This document shows positions 43,458 through 55,858 of a stretch of 64,000 nt of DNA, piece after piece. This DNA comes from Panicum virgatum. Taxonomy: Eukaryota > Streptophyta > Magnoliopsida > Poales > Poaceae. Positions within the stretch are counted from its first letter, which is position 1. The number at the start of each line of letters is the position of its first letter. The DNA lies in assembly GCF_016808335.1 (NCBI RefSeq), contig NC_053140.1, positions 27,584,086 to 27,648,085 of the forward strand, given 5' to 3'. The notes beneath the pieces are model-generated. The model was not told where the DNA came from, did not search any database, and was given only the letters and a program-made list of their open reading frames with translations. Both the position numbers and the translations under genes were made by a program.

Positions 43458-44728
43458 TGTTGACAGTCACTAACGACCAATTTTGACCGCCAACACCTGC
43501 ACAAAAGGGAACCAAAAATGTGGAATAAATGCTAGAATAGGTTTATTTACTAACGAATTCCACAGATGATGTTCTAGAATGTGTGCAGGTGATTTCTAAC
43601 TGATTTTGCAGTATAATGGTGTGGTTTGATCCAAGACACGGCGTTCCAACGAATCAGAACACGACACATGTCAGAATATGGAGTAGAGGGCCCACCAGAG
43701 CAAGAAACCGACATTATAAAAGCTAAAACCTGTGCCAATGATAAGTGGGCCCAGCAAGGAACCCATGGACCAAAAGGGAAGGTCGGTGGGCCAACTGGGA
43801 GGCCTGCCGACCTGCCCGTGGGCCCCACCGACTTAAACTGGACACGTGGAGAAAGCTTATTGGATGCTTAAGTCAGTTCGCCAAGGATCAGCTGCAGAAT
43901 GGACTCCCCTTGGCCGTGGCTCCCTCCTATAAATACAAAGGGGGGGAGAGAAATGAACACACACACATCTCACCCTCTCAACTCACCCTTCCCCCTTGGA
44001 GCTTGAGGCCTTCATCCTAGATGCTTAGGTAGACTAGGAGGTATAGAAGAAGAGGAGGAGAGTGAGGAGGAGTCGGGGGGAAGTGCCGAGTCTGTCGGCA
44101 CTCTTCTCCGCTTGTACCTCGACGGATGCTTATTTGGTTGTAAGTGTTCGAGACTTTCTTTGTTTGTTTATCTAGAATTAGAGTTTAGATCGCAAGTTAT
44201 CATATCTGCCTTATATTAGTTGATGTGTATGCTAGCGAGTAGCATTTGATCTTAGCTTAAGACCCCGCATAGAAAAGGGTAGTCTTGGCCAGGGCTAAGG
44301 TTAGTAGGGAAAGGCGTAGACGTGGTATCTAGGCTGGACTATACAACTCAGTTGTCTGATAGTCCCACGGTTTGTAGAGGTAGCCGGCAGGTGGTGACAG
44401 CCCTGTTCGAGCCATTTAGTAATCCTCCACGTTCGGATATTGGATAGAGCACATATTGGAGCTACCGGCTTGTATAAGCTGGTTGATACCTTTAGCTCGA
44501 AGTATAACGGCGACGTGATCTCTTCTTCTAGGCATAGATTCTAGGTATAGAAAGTCCTCTCTTTTGTCTTCTCCACACCGGCGTGTGTGTCCTTGGATGA
44601 GCCTGAACCCATAGATAGCGTACTCACGTTCCTTAGTGGATACGATACTCTGGAATACTCTTGGGTGAAAGCTACAGTGGTATCCGTGCGCTTGCGGATT
44701 TTATTCGTGACGTTGCAAAATACCAACA
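43458..44728 (+). repeat. 5' LTR of the Athila element
   Basis: TATAAATA at 43928-43935 and the conserved hairpin at 44383-44411 (loop 44392-44401). Upstream of the TATA lies GC-rich sequence with GCCGACC words. Confidence 0.9.
44383..44411 (+). ncRNA. Conserved LTR hairpin, copy 4
   Basis: Inner stem CAGG with CCTG is perfect and the loop is TGGTGACAGC. The outer stem is weak (about three pairs, CGG with TCG). 464 nt downstream of TATA. The 3' LTR copy is at 52724-52751. Confidence 0.45.
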
Positions 44729-44735
44729 AGCTTTC

Positions 44736-44753
44736 TGGCACCGTTGCCGGGGA
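44736..44753 (+). promoter_or_regulatory. Primer binding site, Athila type
   Basis: TGGCACCGTTGCCGGGGA, seven bases after the LTR end. Confidence 0.85.
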
Positions 44754-44838
44754 ACGGTAGCTACATTGTCTACGGACTCAGTCGTCCTCGCATCTTCTTT
44801 TTTCTTTTTCCTTGATTCTACCTCAACCCCCACTACCC

Positions 44839-47800
44839 ATGGAGCAGCTATCCCTTTTACAGCTCTCTTCACCCAAGAGCAAGTTCTATGAGCCAGCATC
44901 CTCTGCTGACCCAATTCTTTCAACTAGCTATGAGCTCGACTCAGGCTACATAGCCTTTGTTCAGGGAAATTCCTTTTCAGGAAGGGATTGTGAAAATCCC
45001 TACCATCATCTGTGCGAGTTCGAGCAAGTGTGTTCATGCAAGAAAATTTCGGGCATGACACACGAAACTCTTAAATGGAAATTGTTTCCCTTTTCCCTTT
45101 CGGGAGAAGCAAAGCAATGGTACATTCGTGTCGTAGGATGTGTGAATGGAAGTTGGATTGAACTTTGGGACATATTATGTTCTGCATTCTTCCCGCTTTC
45201 ATGAATATGTGCCTTACGAACGGAAATTTTAACTTTCCGTCAGAATGATAAGGAATCAATCGGTGTAGCTTGGGCTAGATTTACCTCATTGGTAAAATCA
45301 GGCCCAGACTTGTCATTACCCGAGCATTTATTGCTCCAACATTTTTATGCTGGTCTTGAAAAGGAGTCTGCACACCATCTCGATCTTATCTTTGTAGGAT
45401 CTTTCGCTCATCTTACCCCAACCGAAAGTAGGGAAGTCCTTGACAAAATCTTGGACAGAACCTCTTTCGTTTGTATCCACGAGCTAGTTCCCACAGAGCC
45501 CGAAATGCATCAAGCGGAGCCTTCAGAAATCGAATCGGAACCCTCTAAAAGCCAATCAGTAGATTCGATCTATGAGACTACCCCTGAACATAAATCCGAA
45601 ACATCGGAGGATGAAGACCCTTCACCTCCGGAGTTTCTCCGAAGTATCGAGCCGGATGTCTTTGAAGATTTCGGCAACGCCTTAAGATACTTCTGCCAGA
45701 AGCGACCACCAAGTCCTGTCACTCCAACGGATCCCTTAGAGGAGAATTTTCTTCGGGAGACGATTCAAGAGTTGACAACATTGATCAGCAACAAATGGCT
45801 GCAGGAAGGAGAATTATCCTTATCTCCAATCTATCTCAACTCTCCCTCCTCATCATTCCGTTGCCGTCTCCAAGATCAAAATGTGGACTCTCTCTATAGT
45901 CCCGCTGTTGGAGCTAATCTAATGTCAGATGAGTTTGCCTTAGCCTTTCTGGGCAATTACAAGCTCACTCCGACAGACAGACAGCTCAAGAGACCTTTAG
46001 GTTCTCTTACGAGCAGCTATGGGATAATCACCGATGTGCCATTTTGGCACAATGGTGTTAAAATCTGTTTGAACTTTCATATCTTCGAAGATCTCAACTT
46101 TGATTTCTTGATAGGACATCCCCTTAAAGCTCTCTTTATGGATGTTCCTAAAGACGGATGTTTAAACATCAAGTTAGGGAAGGACACGTTCCACATCCCC
46201 GTGGATCGAGCATTGACATGCTCAGTGGAAGATCTCCCTATTCCAGAGCCAATCGAGGAAATAATGGCCACTTCCACCTTCGAGTCTTTTGACTCGGACC
46301 TCGAGGAGGATATCGAGGAAATGCCAGAAGAAGTCAGCGATGCGGAAGAAGACTCCGGTGAAACTTCTGAACTGCCCGCGACTGAGACGCCATCACGACC
46401 TCTGATTGAGCTAAAGCCTTTACCTTCCAGGCTTAGATACTCCTTTCTGAATAGCGATGTAGAGTCTCCCATGATCATTAGCGACAAACTCTCAGAAGAG
46501 TAGACAAATAAACTCATCGCTGTTTTAGAGAAGCATCGATCAATCTTAGGCTATACCCTACAAGACCTCAAGGGCATCAGTCCTGCCCTTTGCACCCACC
46601 GAATCCCATTGGATCCCGCAATAGCACCTTCTAGGGAACCCCAAAGAAGGTTGAACAATGCTATGAGGGAGGTGGTAAAGAAAGAGGTCCTCAAACTCTT
46701 AGATGCTGGAATTATCTATCATGTTCCACATAGTGAGTAGGTATGCCCAATTCAAGTTGTGCCCAAGAAAGGAGGCATGACGGTGGTGGAAAATAGCAAG
46801 AACGAGCTAATTCCCCAACGAACCGTCACGGGATGGAGGATGTGTATAGATTACAGAAAAATCAACAAGGCTACTAAGAAGGATCACTTCCCACTACCTT
46901 TCATCGATGAGATGTTAGAGCGATTGGCGAAGCAATCCAACTTCTGTTTCCTTGATGGTTATTCTGGTTACCATCAAATACCCATCCATCCCGAAGATCA
47001 GAGCAAGACTACGTTCACATGCCCCTATGGAACATATGCCTACCGATGAATGTCGTTTGGGTTATGCAACGCACCCGCGTCATTCCAAAGGTGCATGATG
47101 TCCATCTTCTCCGACATGATCGAAGAAATTATGGAAGTCTTCATGGATGACTTCTCGGTCTATGGAACGACCTTCGATCATTGTCTAGAAAATTTGGACA
47201 GAGTCTTGCAGAGATGCCAAGAGAAGGACCTCATCCTCAACTGGGAGAAATGTCAGTTCATGGTCCGTGAAGGCATCGTTTTAGGACACTTAGTGTCCGA
47301 AAGAGGAATAGAGGTGGATAAGGCGAAGATTGAAGTCATTGAACAACTTCCGCCTCCCATCAATGTGAAAGGAATCAGAAGCTTCCTTGGTCATGCCGGA
47401 TTCTATCGAAGGTTCATCGCGAACTTCTCCCAGATCGCTAGACCCCTCACAAGTCTCCTAGCCAAGGATGTTCCTTTCCAATTCACAGATGAGTGCCATA
47501 AAGCCTTTGACACGCTCAAAAAGGCACTCATCTCAGCTCCAATCATTCAACCCCCAGATTGGAAGCTCCCATTCGAGATCATGTGTGATGCTAGTGATTA
47601 AGCGGTGGGGGCCGTACTTGGTCAAACCAAGGATAAGAAGCATCACGCGATCACGTATGCAAGCAAGACACTCATTGGAGCTTAGCTCAATTATGACACA
47701 ACAAAAAAAGAGCTCCTAGCAGTTGTCTTTGCTATCGACAAGTTTAGATCCTATCTAGTGGGTACCAAGGTCATCGTCTATACAGACCATGCCACACTCA

Positions 47801-49374
47801 AGTACATCTTCACTAAGAAGGATGCTAAACCAAGGTTGATCAGATGGATTCTCCTTCTCCAAGAGTTTGATTTGGAAATTAAAGATAAGAAAGGAGTAGA
47901 GAATTCAGTGGTGGATCATTTATCGCGCATGACCAATACGAATACCCAAGACCTGCCGATAAATGACTTCCTACGGGATGATATGCTTCTCAAAGTAACT
48001 GCTTCGCACCCCTGGTATGCGAATATCGTGAACTTCATGGTCTCGGGGTATGTACCCCCAGGGGAGAGCAAAAAGAAGTTAGTTCAAGAGAGCAGACGCT
48101 ACCTATGGGATGCACTATATCTGTACCGAGTCTGTGCAGATGGGTTACTCAGACGTTGTGTACCTACGGCAGAAGGACAAAAGATTATAGAGAAATGCCA
48201 TGCAGCACCATATGGAGGTCACTATGGTGTATTTCGCACTCAACCGAAAATTTGGCAGAGCAGTTTCTATTGGCCATCTATGTATGAAGATACAAAGAAC
48301 TTCATCCGCAGATGTCCAAACTGCCAGAGGCATGGAGGGATCACAGCTCGTGATTCAATACCCCTGAACTACAATCTTCAAGTCAAACTTTTTGACGTTT
48401 GGGGTATTGACTACATGGGACCTTTTGTGAAATCCCAAGGATGCGAGTATATCTTAGTCGCCGTAGATTATGTCTCCAAATGGGTCGAAGCCATGCCATG
48501 CAGAGCCACTGATGCAAAGCATGCCCGTAAGATGTTCCATGAGATTATCTTTCCAAGGTTTGGCACACCATGGATGGTAATCAGTGATGGAGGGTCACAC
48601 TTCATTGACTCGGCCTTCCGGAACTTCCTCAAGGAACTAGGGACAAGGCACAACATCGCGACTCCGTACCACCCTCGGACCAGCGGTCAAGCAGAAACAT
48701 CTAACAAGCAAATCAAGAATATTCTGCAGAAGACCGTGAATGAGATGGGGAGGGGATGGAAGCTGAAATTACCGGATGCACTTTGGGCATACTGGACAGC
48801 ATACAAGACACCCATTGGAATGTCACCCTATCAGTTTGTCGACAGGAAAACTTGCCACTTACCCATAGAGCTGGAGCACACAGCGCACTGGGCTATCCGG
48901 AAGTGGAACATGGATCTTAAAATAGCCGAAGAGTAACGGAAGCGCCAGATCTCGGAACTGGAGGAATGGAGAGATAAAGCTTATCATAGTGCCTCAATCT
49001 ACAAAGAAAGAACCAAGAGATGGTATGATAAGCGATTGAAGCCCAAGAAATTCAATCTCGGAGACAAGGTATTGCTCTTTAATTTTAGGGTCAAGTTATT
49101 TGGTCACGGGAAACTGCGAAGCAAATGGCAAGGACCGTATCATGTCATCGACACAGCACCGCATGGAGCCATCACGATACAAGATGACGATGGTAACGCC
49201 TATAAGGTAAACGGTCAACGACTCAAGCTTTTCCTAGACCATAATAAAGCTCTTGATGAGGGGATAGACGTGATTGACTTAGTCGATCCCGTACTTATAT
49301 TTAAAAAGAGCCATATAGGCCAAAAGGGCAGGTGGGCCCGTTCGACCTCTCAAACACCCGACCCCACCTGCTGA
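44839..49374 (+). pseudogene. Athila gag-pol in one frame, seven stops, no frameshift
   Basis: One frame runs from the ATG at 44839 to the stop at 49374. Order: capsid (LKWKLFPFSLSGEAKQWY; no CCHC knuckle seen), an acidic linker, a retropepsin-like fold (residues about 348-430, ending FDFLIGHPL) without a D-S/T-G motif, a reverse transcriptase with FMDD (47140-47151), an RNase H (CDAS), an integrase with H..H..C..C (RRCPNCQR), the D,D,E residues ([21 protein letters not shown]), and a C-terminal tail (LGDKVLLF). No chromodomain. In-frame stops: 45202 TGA, 46501 TAG, 46738 TAG, 47047 TGA, 47599 TAA, 47683 TAG, 48934 TAA. At least four stand where relatives have CGA, CAG or TGG codons, so they fit C-to-T decay. 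Confidence 0.92.
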
Positions 49375-49411
49375 CCCGCGCAAGCTGGGGCCCACTGGGG
49401 CCCGGCCTGGG

Positions 49412-49436
49412 TTGGCCGACCCACTAGGTCGGCCAA
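49412..49436. repeat. Perfect 10-bp inverted repeat after pol
   Basis: TTGGCCGACC-CACTA-GGTCGGCCAA. It lies between the gag-pol stop and the 3' ORF, and shares the GGCCGACC word with the LTR upstream region of the same element. Confidence 0.6.
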
Positions 49437-49649
49437 ACCTGGGCCAGCTCCAGTAAGGCCAAGTTTTGGCACACGGCCTCCTTGACCCACCTAGAGTCCA
49501 ACTCCGCGAGGGGCGACGGCGTTTCGCGACGAGAAAAGGAGTCTCGTACCCTTCTTCTTTTCATCAGAAACCCTAAACTCCACACCTTGTTTCCATCTAT
49601 TCCCCAAAACCTCCATTGCTGTCCACCAGCATCCCACCATCATCAACCC

Positions 49650-50420
49650 ATGGCCGGCAAAGGAGAACCCAAAACCGTAGCCACCACACCAGCCATGACT
49701 CCGCCAGCGACTCTTCCATCAATCAACACCCTGACTCCTGCAACTGAAGCAACAATGGAAGACACGGCGACCATTGTGCAACCCCTGGCTATAGTCCCGG
49801 CCGAGGGAAACAGCAGAGGACCGGTGGGCGTCACCCTCCGGTCGGCCGACCTGTCTGTTCGGTCGACCAGGGGGCGTGACATCCAGCGCCCCCGCTCCGC
49901 TGCACGATCACCCTCACCTCTCAAGATTGCAAGATCCAGGGCACGCGTGCATAGTCCCTATGGAAGGCCGTCCAAGGAAGCTCTGGCCCCATCGAGGCTG
50001 ATCGTTCAGCAGCTCTTCAAGGATGGAGTGGCAACAGGACCACCCGCGTCCCCTCAGATCGTGTGGGCTGCTCCCGTGATACAGAAGAGCGCTCCGGAAT
50101 CTGCACAGGTGCCGATCCCGACACGGACTCCGGACACTCAGAGGAGGAGCGCAGTCGCCAGTCCGTCGCCAAAGAAGACCAGATCCCAGTCGTCGCCTGC
50201 AAAGCCTAAGGACGTCATGACTTCAGAGGGACCCACCATCGCCGACCTCACCGCGATGGTCCAACAGCTACGCCTGGAGAATAGGTGTCTCGAGGACCAG
50301 CTTGCAGAGAGGAAGATCGAGGTGGAGGAGCTTCGGGACGACCTCCGTCTTTTACGAAGAGGGTTGAGTGCTAAGATGAAGCGCTTGTTTGAGGCTACGG
50401 GTCACAAGGACCTCTATTAG
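49650..50420 (+). CDS. 3' ORF of the Athila element, intact, 256 aa
   Basis: An ATG at 49650 (the frame is also open upstream to 49482) to the stop at 50418-50420. The N-terminus is rich in Ala, Pro and Thr; the middle is basic (RSTRGRDIQRPRSAARSPSP); residues about 200-245 form a likely coiled coil (LRLENRCLEDQLAERKIEVE). It occupies the place of the env-like or third ORF but shows no signal peptide, transmembrane segment or resemblance to the third ORF at 22426. It is uninterrupted while gag-pol has seven stops. Function unknown; its basic plus coiled-coil character might suit RNA or protein binding, which is inference. Confidence 0.6.
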   Translation: MAGKGEPKTVATTPAMTPPATLPSINTLTPATEATMEDTATIVQPLAIVPAEGNSRGPVGVTLRSADLSVRSTRGRDIQRPRSAARSPSPLKIARSRARVHSPYGRPSKEALAPSRLIVQQLFKDGVATGPPASPQIVWAAPVIQKSAPESAQVPIPTRTPDTQRRSAVASPSPKKTRSQSSPAKPKDVMTSEGPTIADLTAMVQQLRLENRCLEDQLAERKIEVEELRDDLRLLRRGLSAKMKRLFEATGHKDLY

Positions 50421-51782
50421 GAGTCACCTCCTAAGAAAGGTCGTTATCATAGGTTTAGTTGGGCGCTAGTTTTAATCATGTCGTTTAGGTTTAGGTCAGT
50501 TTAGTCGTGCCCCGGTTTTTATTTCAGAAGTGTGAACTTTGGCTCCCCGGTGTTAATGCCGGCAGAGCCCCATTATCTTTCATATTTGGTTTGTTTTGTC
50601 TATGATTGAAGAGCAGGTCGAAAACAAGTGTGGGGGGAGATCCCATGATGCTACACATCCACGATCACATTCACATGTCATGTGCACCTCCCGCTTCGAC
50701 TCATGAGTTTGCATTACCTCACTTGTTTCCTCTCTTTAGCATTTCTAAACATGAGCATATCTTCTCAAATTCTTGAACCTGTTTAAGAAATTTGCTAATA
50801 AGAGCTCTTGATAGACGCCTTGCATAAATGTTTTTCATACTGCGCTTAAGTTTGTGAGCCATATTTTATAGGACCCATGATGCTTAGTTGTTGACTAATG
50901 TGATATGTCTGGTTTAAAGTTGTTCATTTCTCTCATGTTAACCAGTTTGGGAATTTTAATTTATAAAAACAAAAACTGAGTTCTTGGTCTTATCTCTTTA
51001 TCCACCATCCTACTAGAGCCATATGATACTATCCACTTGAAAAATCCCATGCTATGTCTCTTGGTTACATGTTGAGCTTGATCAAATTTTGTGACCCATT
51101 ATGGTTTCACATTGTTTACGCACTTGATTTAAGGTTTTATGTTCAGATGAACTTCGTGCTCCTTAAATACTGTCTAACAATAGTATTAAAAAAAAGAGAA
51201 AGAGAGATGAAAAGATGGCATGCCAAAGAAGCATGACCCAAAAGAGAGAGAGAGAGAGAGAAGATGGCTTGCCAAAGAAGCATGACCCAGCAAATAAAGT
51301 CAGACATGAAAAGGAGCATGTATTTATCTGTGCACTAACCTGATCAGTCGTAAATATGAGTGTAAACCTGTGGATCCAATCTTTGATCTTGCAACAGATT
51401 TGAGCCAAGCAGATGACATTCTACCTCATCCACCGAAACTCCACATATACCATCAGAGCCGGTGAGGTAAAATAGGGATAAATGCTGGTAAGAAGCTATG
51501 AGCGACTCTGAGAGACCCATAGAAGAGAGTAAGACCATGAACATTTTTTTTGGAAAAATTCTTCAAAAATTCCCAAGTCTGGCAGCATGACAGGATGACA
51601 CTTAAAGCCAAGATCATTCCATTCTTCAACAACTCAAGATATTATGATAGACACATTCAAGTTCACAAGCAAGAGCAAGGTATGGAATAACTTTTGTGTA
51701 GGATATTCTATCAGGAAGCTACCGCTTCACCTCAGTCCTGACCTTTACTCGGGACGAGCAAAGGGCCAAGTGTGGGGGATCT
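50421..51782 (+). other. 3' untranslated region of the Athila element
   Basis: Contains a PPT-like motif AAGTGTGGGGGGAGA (50626-50640), an A/G-rich tract with two CAAAGAA-loop hairpins (51219-51235 and 51268-51284), and the true PPT AAGTGTGGGGGATCT (51768-51782). No ORF of note. Confidence 0.7.
51219..51284 (+). ncRNA. Two tandem hairpins with CAAAGAA loop, Athila element
   Basis: CATGC-CAAAGAA-GCATG (51219-51235) and CTTGC-CAAAGAA-GCATG (51268-51284; one mismatch), each preceded by AAGATGG, separated by a GA-repeat. Same layout as 24148-24237. Confidence 0.4.
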
Positions 51783-53069
51783 TGTTGACGGTCACTAACG
51801 ACCAATTTTGACCGTCAACTCCTGCACAAAAGGGAACAAAAAATGTGTAATAAATGCTAGAATAGGTTTATTTACTAACGAATTCCACAGATGATGCTCT
51901 AGAATATGTGCAGGTGATTTCTAGCTGATTTTGCAGTATAATGGTGTGGTTTGATCCAGGACACGACATCCCAAAGAATTAGGACGCGACACATGTCAGA
52001 ATATGGAGTAGAGGGCCCACCAGAGCAAGAAACTGACATTATAAAAGCTAAAACCCGTGCCAATGACAAGTGGGCCCAGCAAGGAACCCATGGACCAAAA
52101 GGGAAGGTCGGTGGGCCCACTGGGAGGCCGGCCGACCTGCTGGTCGGCCGACCTGCCCATGGGCCCCATCGACTTAAACAGGACACGTGGAGAAAGCTTA
52201 TTGGATGCTTAAGTCGGTTCGCCAAGGATCAGCTGCAGAATGGACTCCCCTTGACCGTGGCTCCCTCCTATAAATACAAGGGGGGGGGAGAAATGAACAC
52301 ACACACACATCTCACCCTCTCAACTCACCCTTCCCCCTTGGAGCTTGAGGCCTTCATCCTAGATGCTTAGGTAGACTAGGAGGTATAGAAGAAGAGGAGG
52401 ACAGTGAGGAGGAATCGGGGGAAGTGCCGGGTCTATCGGCACTCTTCTCCGCTTGTACCTCGACAGATGCTTATTCGGTTGTAAGTGTTCGAGACATTCT
52501 TTGTTTGTTTATTTAGAATTAGAGTTTAGATCGCAAGTTATCATATCTGCCTTATATTAGTTGATGTATATGCTAGCGAGTAGCATTTGATCTTAGCTTA
52601 AGACCCCGCATAGAAAAGGGTAGTCTTGGCCAGGGCTAAGGTTAGTAGGGAAAGGCGTAGACGTGGTGTCTAGGCTGGACTATACCACTCAGTTGTCTGA
52701 TAGTCCCACAATTTGTAGAGGTAGCCGGCAGGTGGTGACAGCCCTGATCGAGCCTTTTAGTAATCCTCCACGTTCGGATATTAGTTAGAGCACATATTGG
52801 AGCTACCGGCTTATATAAGTCAGTCGATACCTTTAGCTCGAAGTATAACGGTGACGTGATCTCTTCTTCTAGGCATAGATTCTAGGTATAGAAAGTCCTC
52901 TCTTCTATCTTCTCCACACCAGCGTGTGTGTCCTTGGATGAGCCTGAACCCATAGATAGCGTACTCACGTTCCTCAGTGGATACGATACCCTGGAATACT
53001 CTTGGGTGAAAGCTACAACGGTATCCGTGCGCTTGCGGATTTTATTCGTGACGTTGCAAAATACCAACA
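51783..53069 (+). repeat. 3' LTR of the Athila element
   Basis: TATAAATA at 52269-52276 and the hairpin loop TGGTGACAGC at 52733-52742. Near-identical to the 5' LTR. Confidence 0.9.
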
Positions 53070-53475
53070 CCTACTCTTGCAGCTGCTAGTGAGTCTATGA
53101 TTCACTACAAGGGGCCAATTAAATCATCAATCCAATTTGGTTCTATCCCTAATAATATTTTTGGAAATAATGTGGCGATGACAAAAGGCACTCATGCTGT
53201 AAAGAAGGTTTCCGACATCAATGCTCAATGGAATGAGTCATCAGAGCATGATATAGCCATAAAGGGGAATTCTTCTATGATTATTAATTCTTTGGTTGAA
53301 TCCTATGATGCTAATAAATCTCCTATATAGTTTGGCTCTTTTTCTAATTTCGTGGGACATCACAGCAAGAAAGATGAAAATATAATATTTACAAAGATGA
53401 AGAAACCAGTTGAGATTATGCCAAAGCCAAGGACGGCTTTGTTTCAAGGGGGAGAGGATGATGAGTCCCCTGGCC
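53070..53475 (+). pseudogene. Unrecognised coding-like fragment
   Basis: One frame reads from about 53070 to 53475 with a single TAG at 53328-53330 (for example IHYKGPIKSSIQFGSIPNN, then PKPRTALFQGGEDDE). It has natural protein-like composition but no motif I can assign. It lies between the right LTR of the Athila element and a long LTR, so it is probably a scrap of an older transposon gene. Confidence 0.35.
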
Positions 53476-55858
53476 ACCTCTAGCTCGCCGCCGGTAAGTC
53501 CCCTGGCCGGAACGCCGGCCGATTCCCCTCCCTGTCTTTTTCTCAGGCGAGCCAGGGGCCACATGGCAAGCTTCTTTTTCTTCTAGGGACCTATCTGCAA
53601 GGTTTCAGTCCTTTTTCTTTTGTTTCTAGGCTGAACTTTGAAAATTCCTAGTAAATGCTAGAAAAATGCAAACTTAGTGGTTCTGAGTTCATTGCAACTA
53701 GATCTACAAGTTTTGTTACTTGAACTTTTTCTTTTGCTCAATAGTTTTTGCTTTATTTAAAATACCAAGAATAGTTAGCATTTAATGTATCTCAAGTTGT
53801 ATGCATGTGCTGGTTCTGTGTAAAAGTTTCATGACCATAGGAAAACTCTAACTATAGTTTTTAATAGACCTTGCTTTATGCCATGGATAAATGAATCTAA
53901 ATTCTTATGGCTTTTGTGCTTTGATTTAGAGACTGAAACTTTTTGCTTGCATGCATATCACTAAAACCTTGCTATTGCGAAAGTTTGGGAATTTTTAGAT
54001 CTGTTTAACTATATCTTTGATTTAATACTTGTTAAGTAGACTTTAATTATAATAAATAGTTTCCTTGCTTATAAAAATCTGAGAATATTTGTGGAACTCT
54101 ATATTGGTCATATGTTCATGTCTGTAAAATTTAGGATCCTTAAACTTTATAAAACTTTCTGTACTAATTAGTTTTACCATATGTGGTTTAATTTTGTCAA
54201 CATTATTAATTCTGTTTTATGCCTAGATAAATTCTGAAAAATTTACAGTAGCTGTGTTAGCTCTGTATAGATATACTTTTAAATATATAGCCTCTGATTT
54301 GCTCTACTTTAGTCTGTAGAATTTAATCTTTTTCTAGGTGCTATCTGAGTAAATGTTTTATTCTGAATAATTGGCTACATGAAATGGTATGAAATTTACA
54401 AGATAGATTTATCTCTGTACTTCCTATTTGAAGTAATTTTACTGAATTTAAATGATGATTGTGTACTGAGTTGCTTAATTCTTAGCAAACCATGATTTAC
54501 ATGCTATGTGAACCAACTAAAACTTACTTTGTGAAGATAGTCAAGTTGTTTTGTGAGGTTAATCATGTTGTTTTGTGTAGTAAGAAATGTTAAATAACTA
54601 CTCTATAAACAATTTCCCATATGCTAAGTTATGTTTGCTAATTGTTAGACTGCAACTTTATCGTGAAGTGTGTGTGATTGTAATACTGTTTCTTACATCA
54701 CATATAGATACGACTGTTCTAGTGGACGGGACGTACGAGCTGATTCCAGAGTCTGAAGGAGGTAATCAAGAAGCCCAGGTGAACGCCGCTACACTGACTG
54801 AAGAACCGGGCCAAAGTCCGGAAGAGCCCAAGGCTGATTTAGCTAGTGACTACCGCGAAGGCAAGCCCCGGACATAAACCCAGTATTTCAAATTATGCAA
54901 CTTATCGTTATTATTTACTTGTGCATTTAAGTTATTGGAATTGATTGAAAACCCTAGTTGCATAATTCTTGGTTCCTATTGATTGAACACTAGAATCAGA
55001 GTTCGAGTAATTGCTATGCTAATAGGACTGGTAAAAGTCGAGTGATTGCCTATCACTCGCGAGCTCTATAGGAGTTGCTTGTTTACTTTCTGCAATCATT
55101 ATAAGGATCATGGACGGATTTGTTGAAGTCCGTCTATGTTGATGAACTTGATAAGGCCGCGGTGTGTGGTAGCGGTGGTTAAGTGTTTGAACGTACTAGC
55201 CACATGCCGTAAATATGGTACGCTGTAAGCCTAGTAGCTGATCGGACCGGTGAGTGGATATACCTTTCACTCTCTCTTAGAGATAGGTTTTTATTTATGT
55301 TTATGTTGCGCAACACCACGGGTGCAGGGAGGAAGTTGGTGCCCTGTAGTCAGGGAGAGTGACCCTATCCACAAGCCGGAATGAAAGGTCAACGGTTGTT
55401 TGGGAAAGACCCGACGGTGTTCCAAACGTGTGTGTTAGGTTTACCTTGCAAGGATGAAAATCCGATTCGAATCGTCCGTCTCTCGCGGATATTGAGTCTA
55501 CTTGATCTATTTACCACACAGAGTAATAAGAGTAATATTATTATGATCAATCTTGATGTTTGACTAAAGTTCTACCATGGTTGATTAGAATTAGTTGCTT
55601 ACATAGAATGGTTAATCAACTAGAATATTGAAAGCTAAAATGTGAAATTAAGGACCTACTCTTTGTTGCATTTCAGCAAAAGGAAAACCAGAGCCTTACA
55701 GAACCCTGCATAGTCTAGCTAAGTGGACTAAGTATATCCGTTGATGGTTAAGTCTTGCTGAGTATTAGTATACTCAGCCTTGCTGTTGAATCCTGTTTCA
55801 GGTATGAGTTTTGAGGACCAGACCGCTAGTCTGACTTGGCCCTGCTCTTTGCCCTATT
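53476..55858 (+). repeat. Second family A LTR, plus orientation, truncated at both ends
   Basis: 53580-54440 matches 560-1478, and 55168-55858 matches 16680-17350, so this copy shows what the split LTR at the window start lost. The right end is cut in the terminal exon by a family B LTR fragment. Confidence 0.72.
54708..55858 (+). CDS. LTR-embedded two-exon cassette, family A, truncated
   Basis: The inner exon is 54708-54860 (153 nt; acceptor CATATAG, donor CGAAG then GCAAG), open, encoding DTTVLVDGTYELIPESEGG and ending YREG. The terminal exon starts at 55802 (acceptor CTGTTTCAG), open in phase 1 with GMSFEDQTASLTWPCSLP, then cut at 55858. Its similarity to the minus-strand exon at 14625-14768 is clearer in protein (DG-YEL-P, GQ-PE, EGKPR region) than in DNA. 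Confidence 0.52.

Larger units (their letters stand above)
43458..53069 (+). mobile_element. Complete Athila-type element
   Basis: LTRs 43458-44728 (1271 bp) and 51783-53069 (1287 bp), both TGTTGAC to CCAACA. PBS at 44736-44753, PPT at 51768-51782. The flanks CCTAA (43453-43457) and CCTAC (53070-53074) look like a TSD with one change. The interior has gag-pol in one frame and a separate 3' ORF. The right LTR differs from the left by few substitutions and an 18-bp GGCCGACC-type duplication (52129-52160), so the insertion is not very old. Confidence 0.9.
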
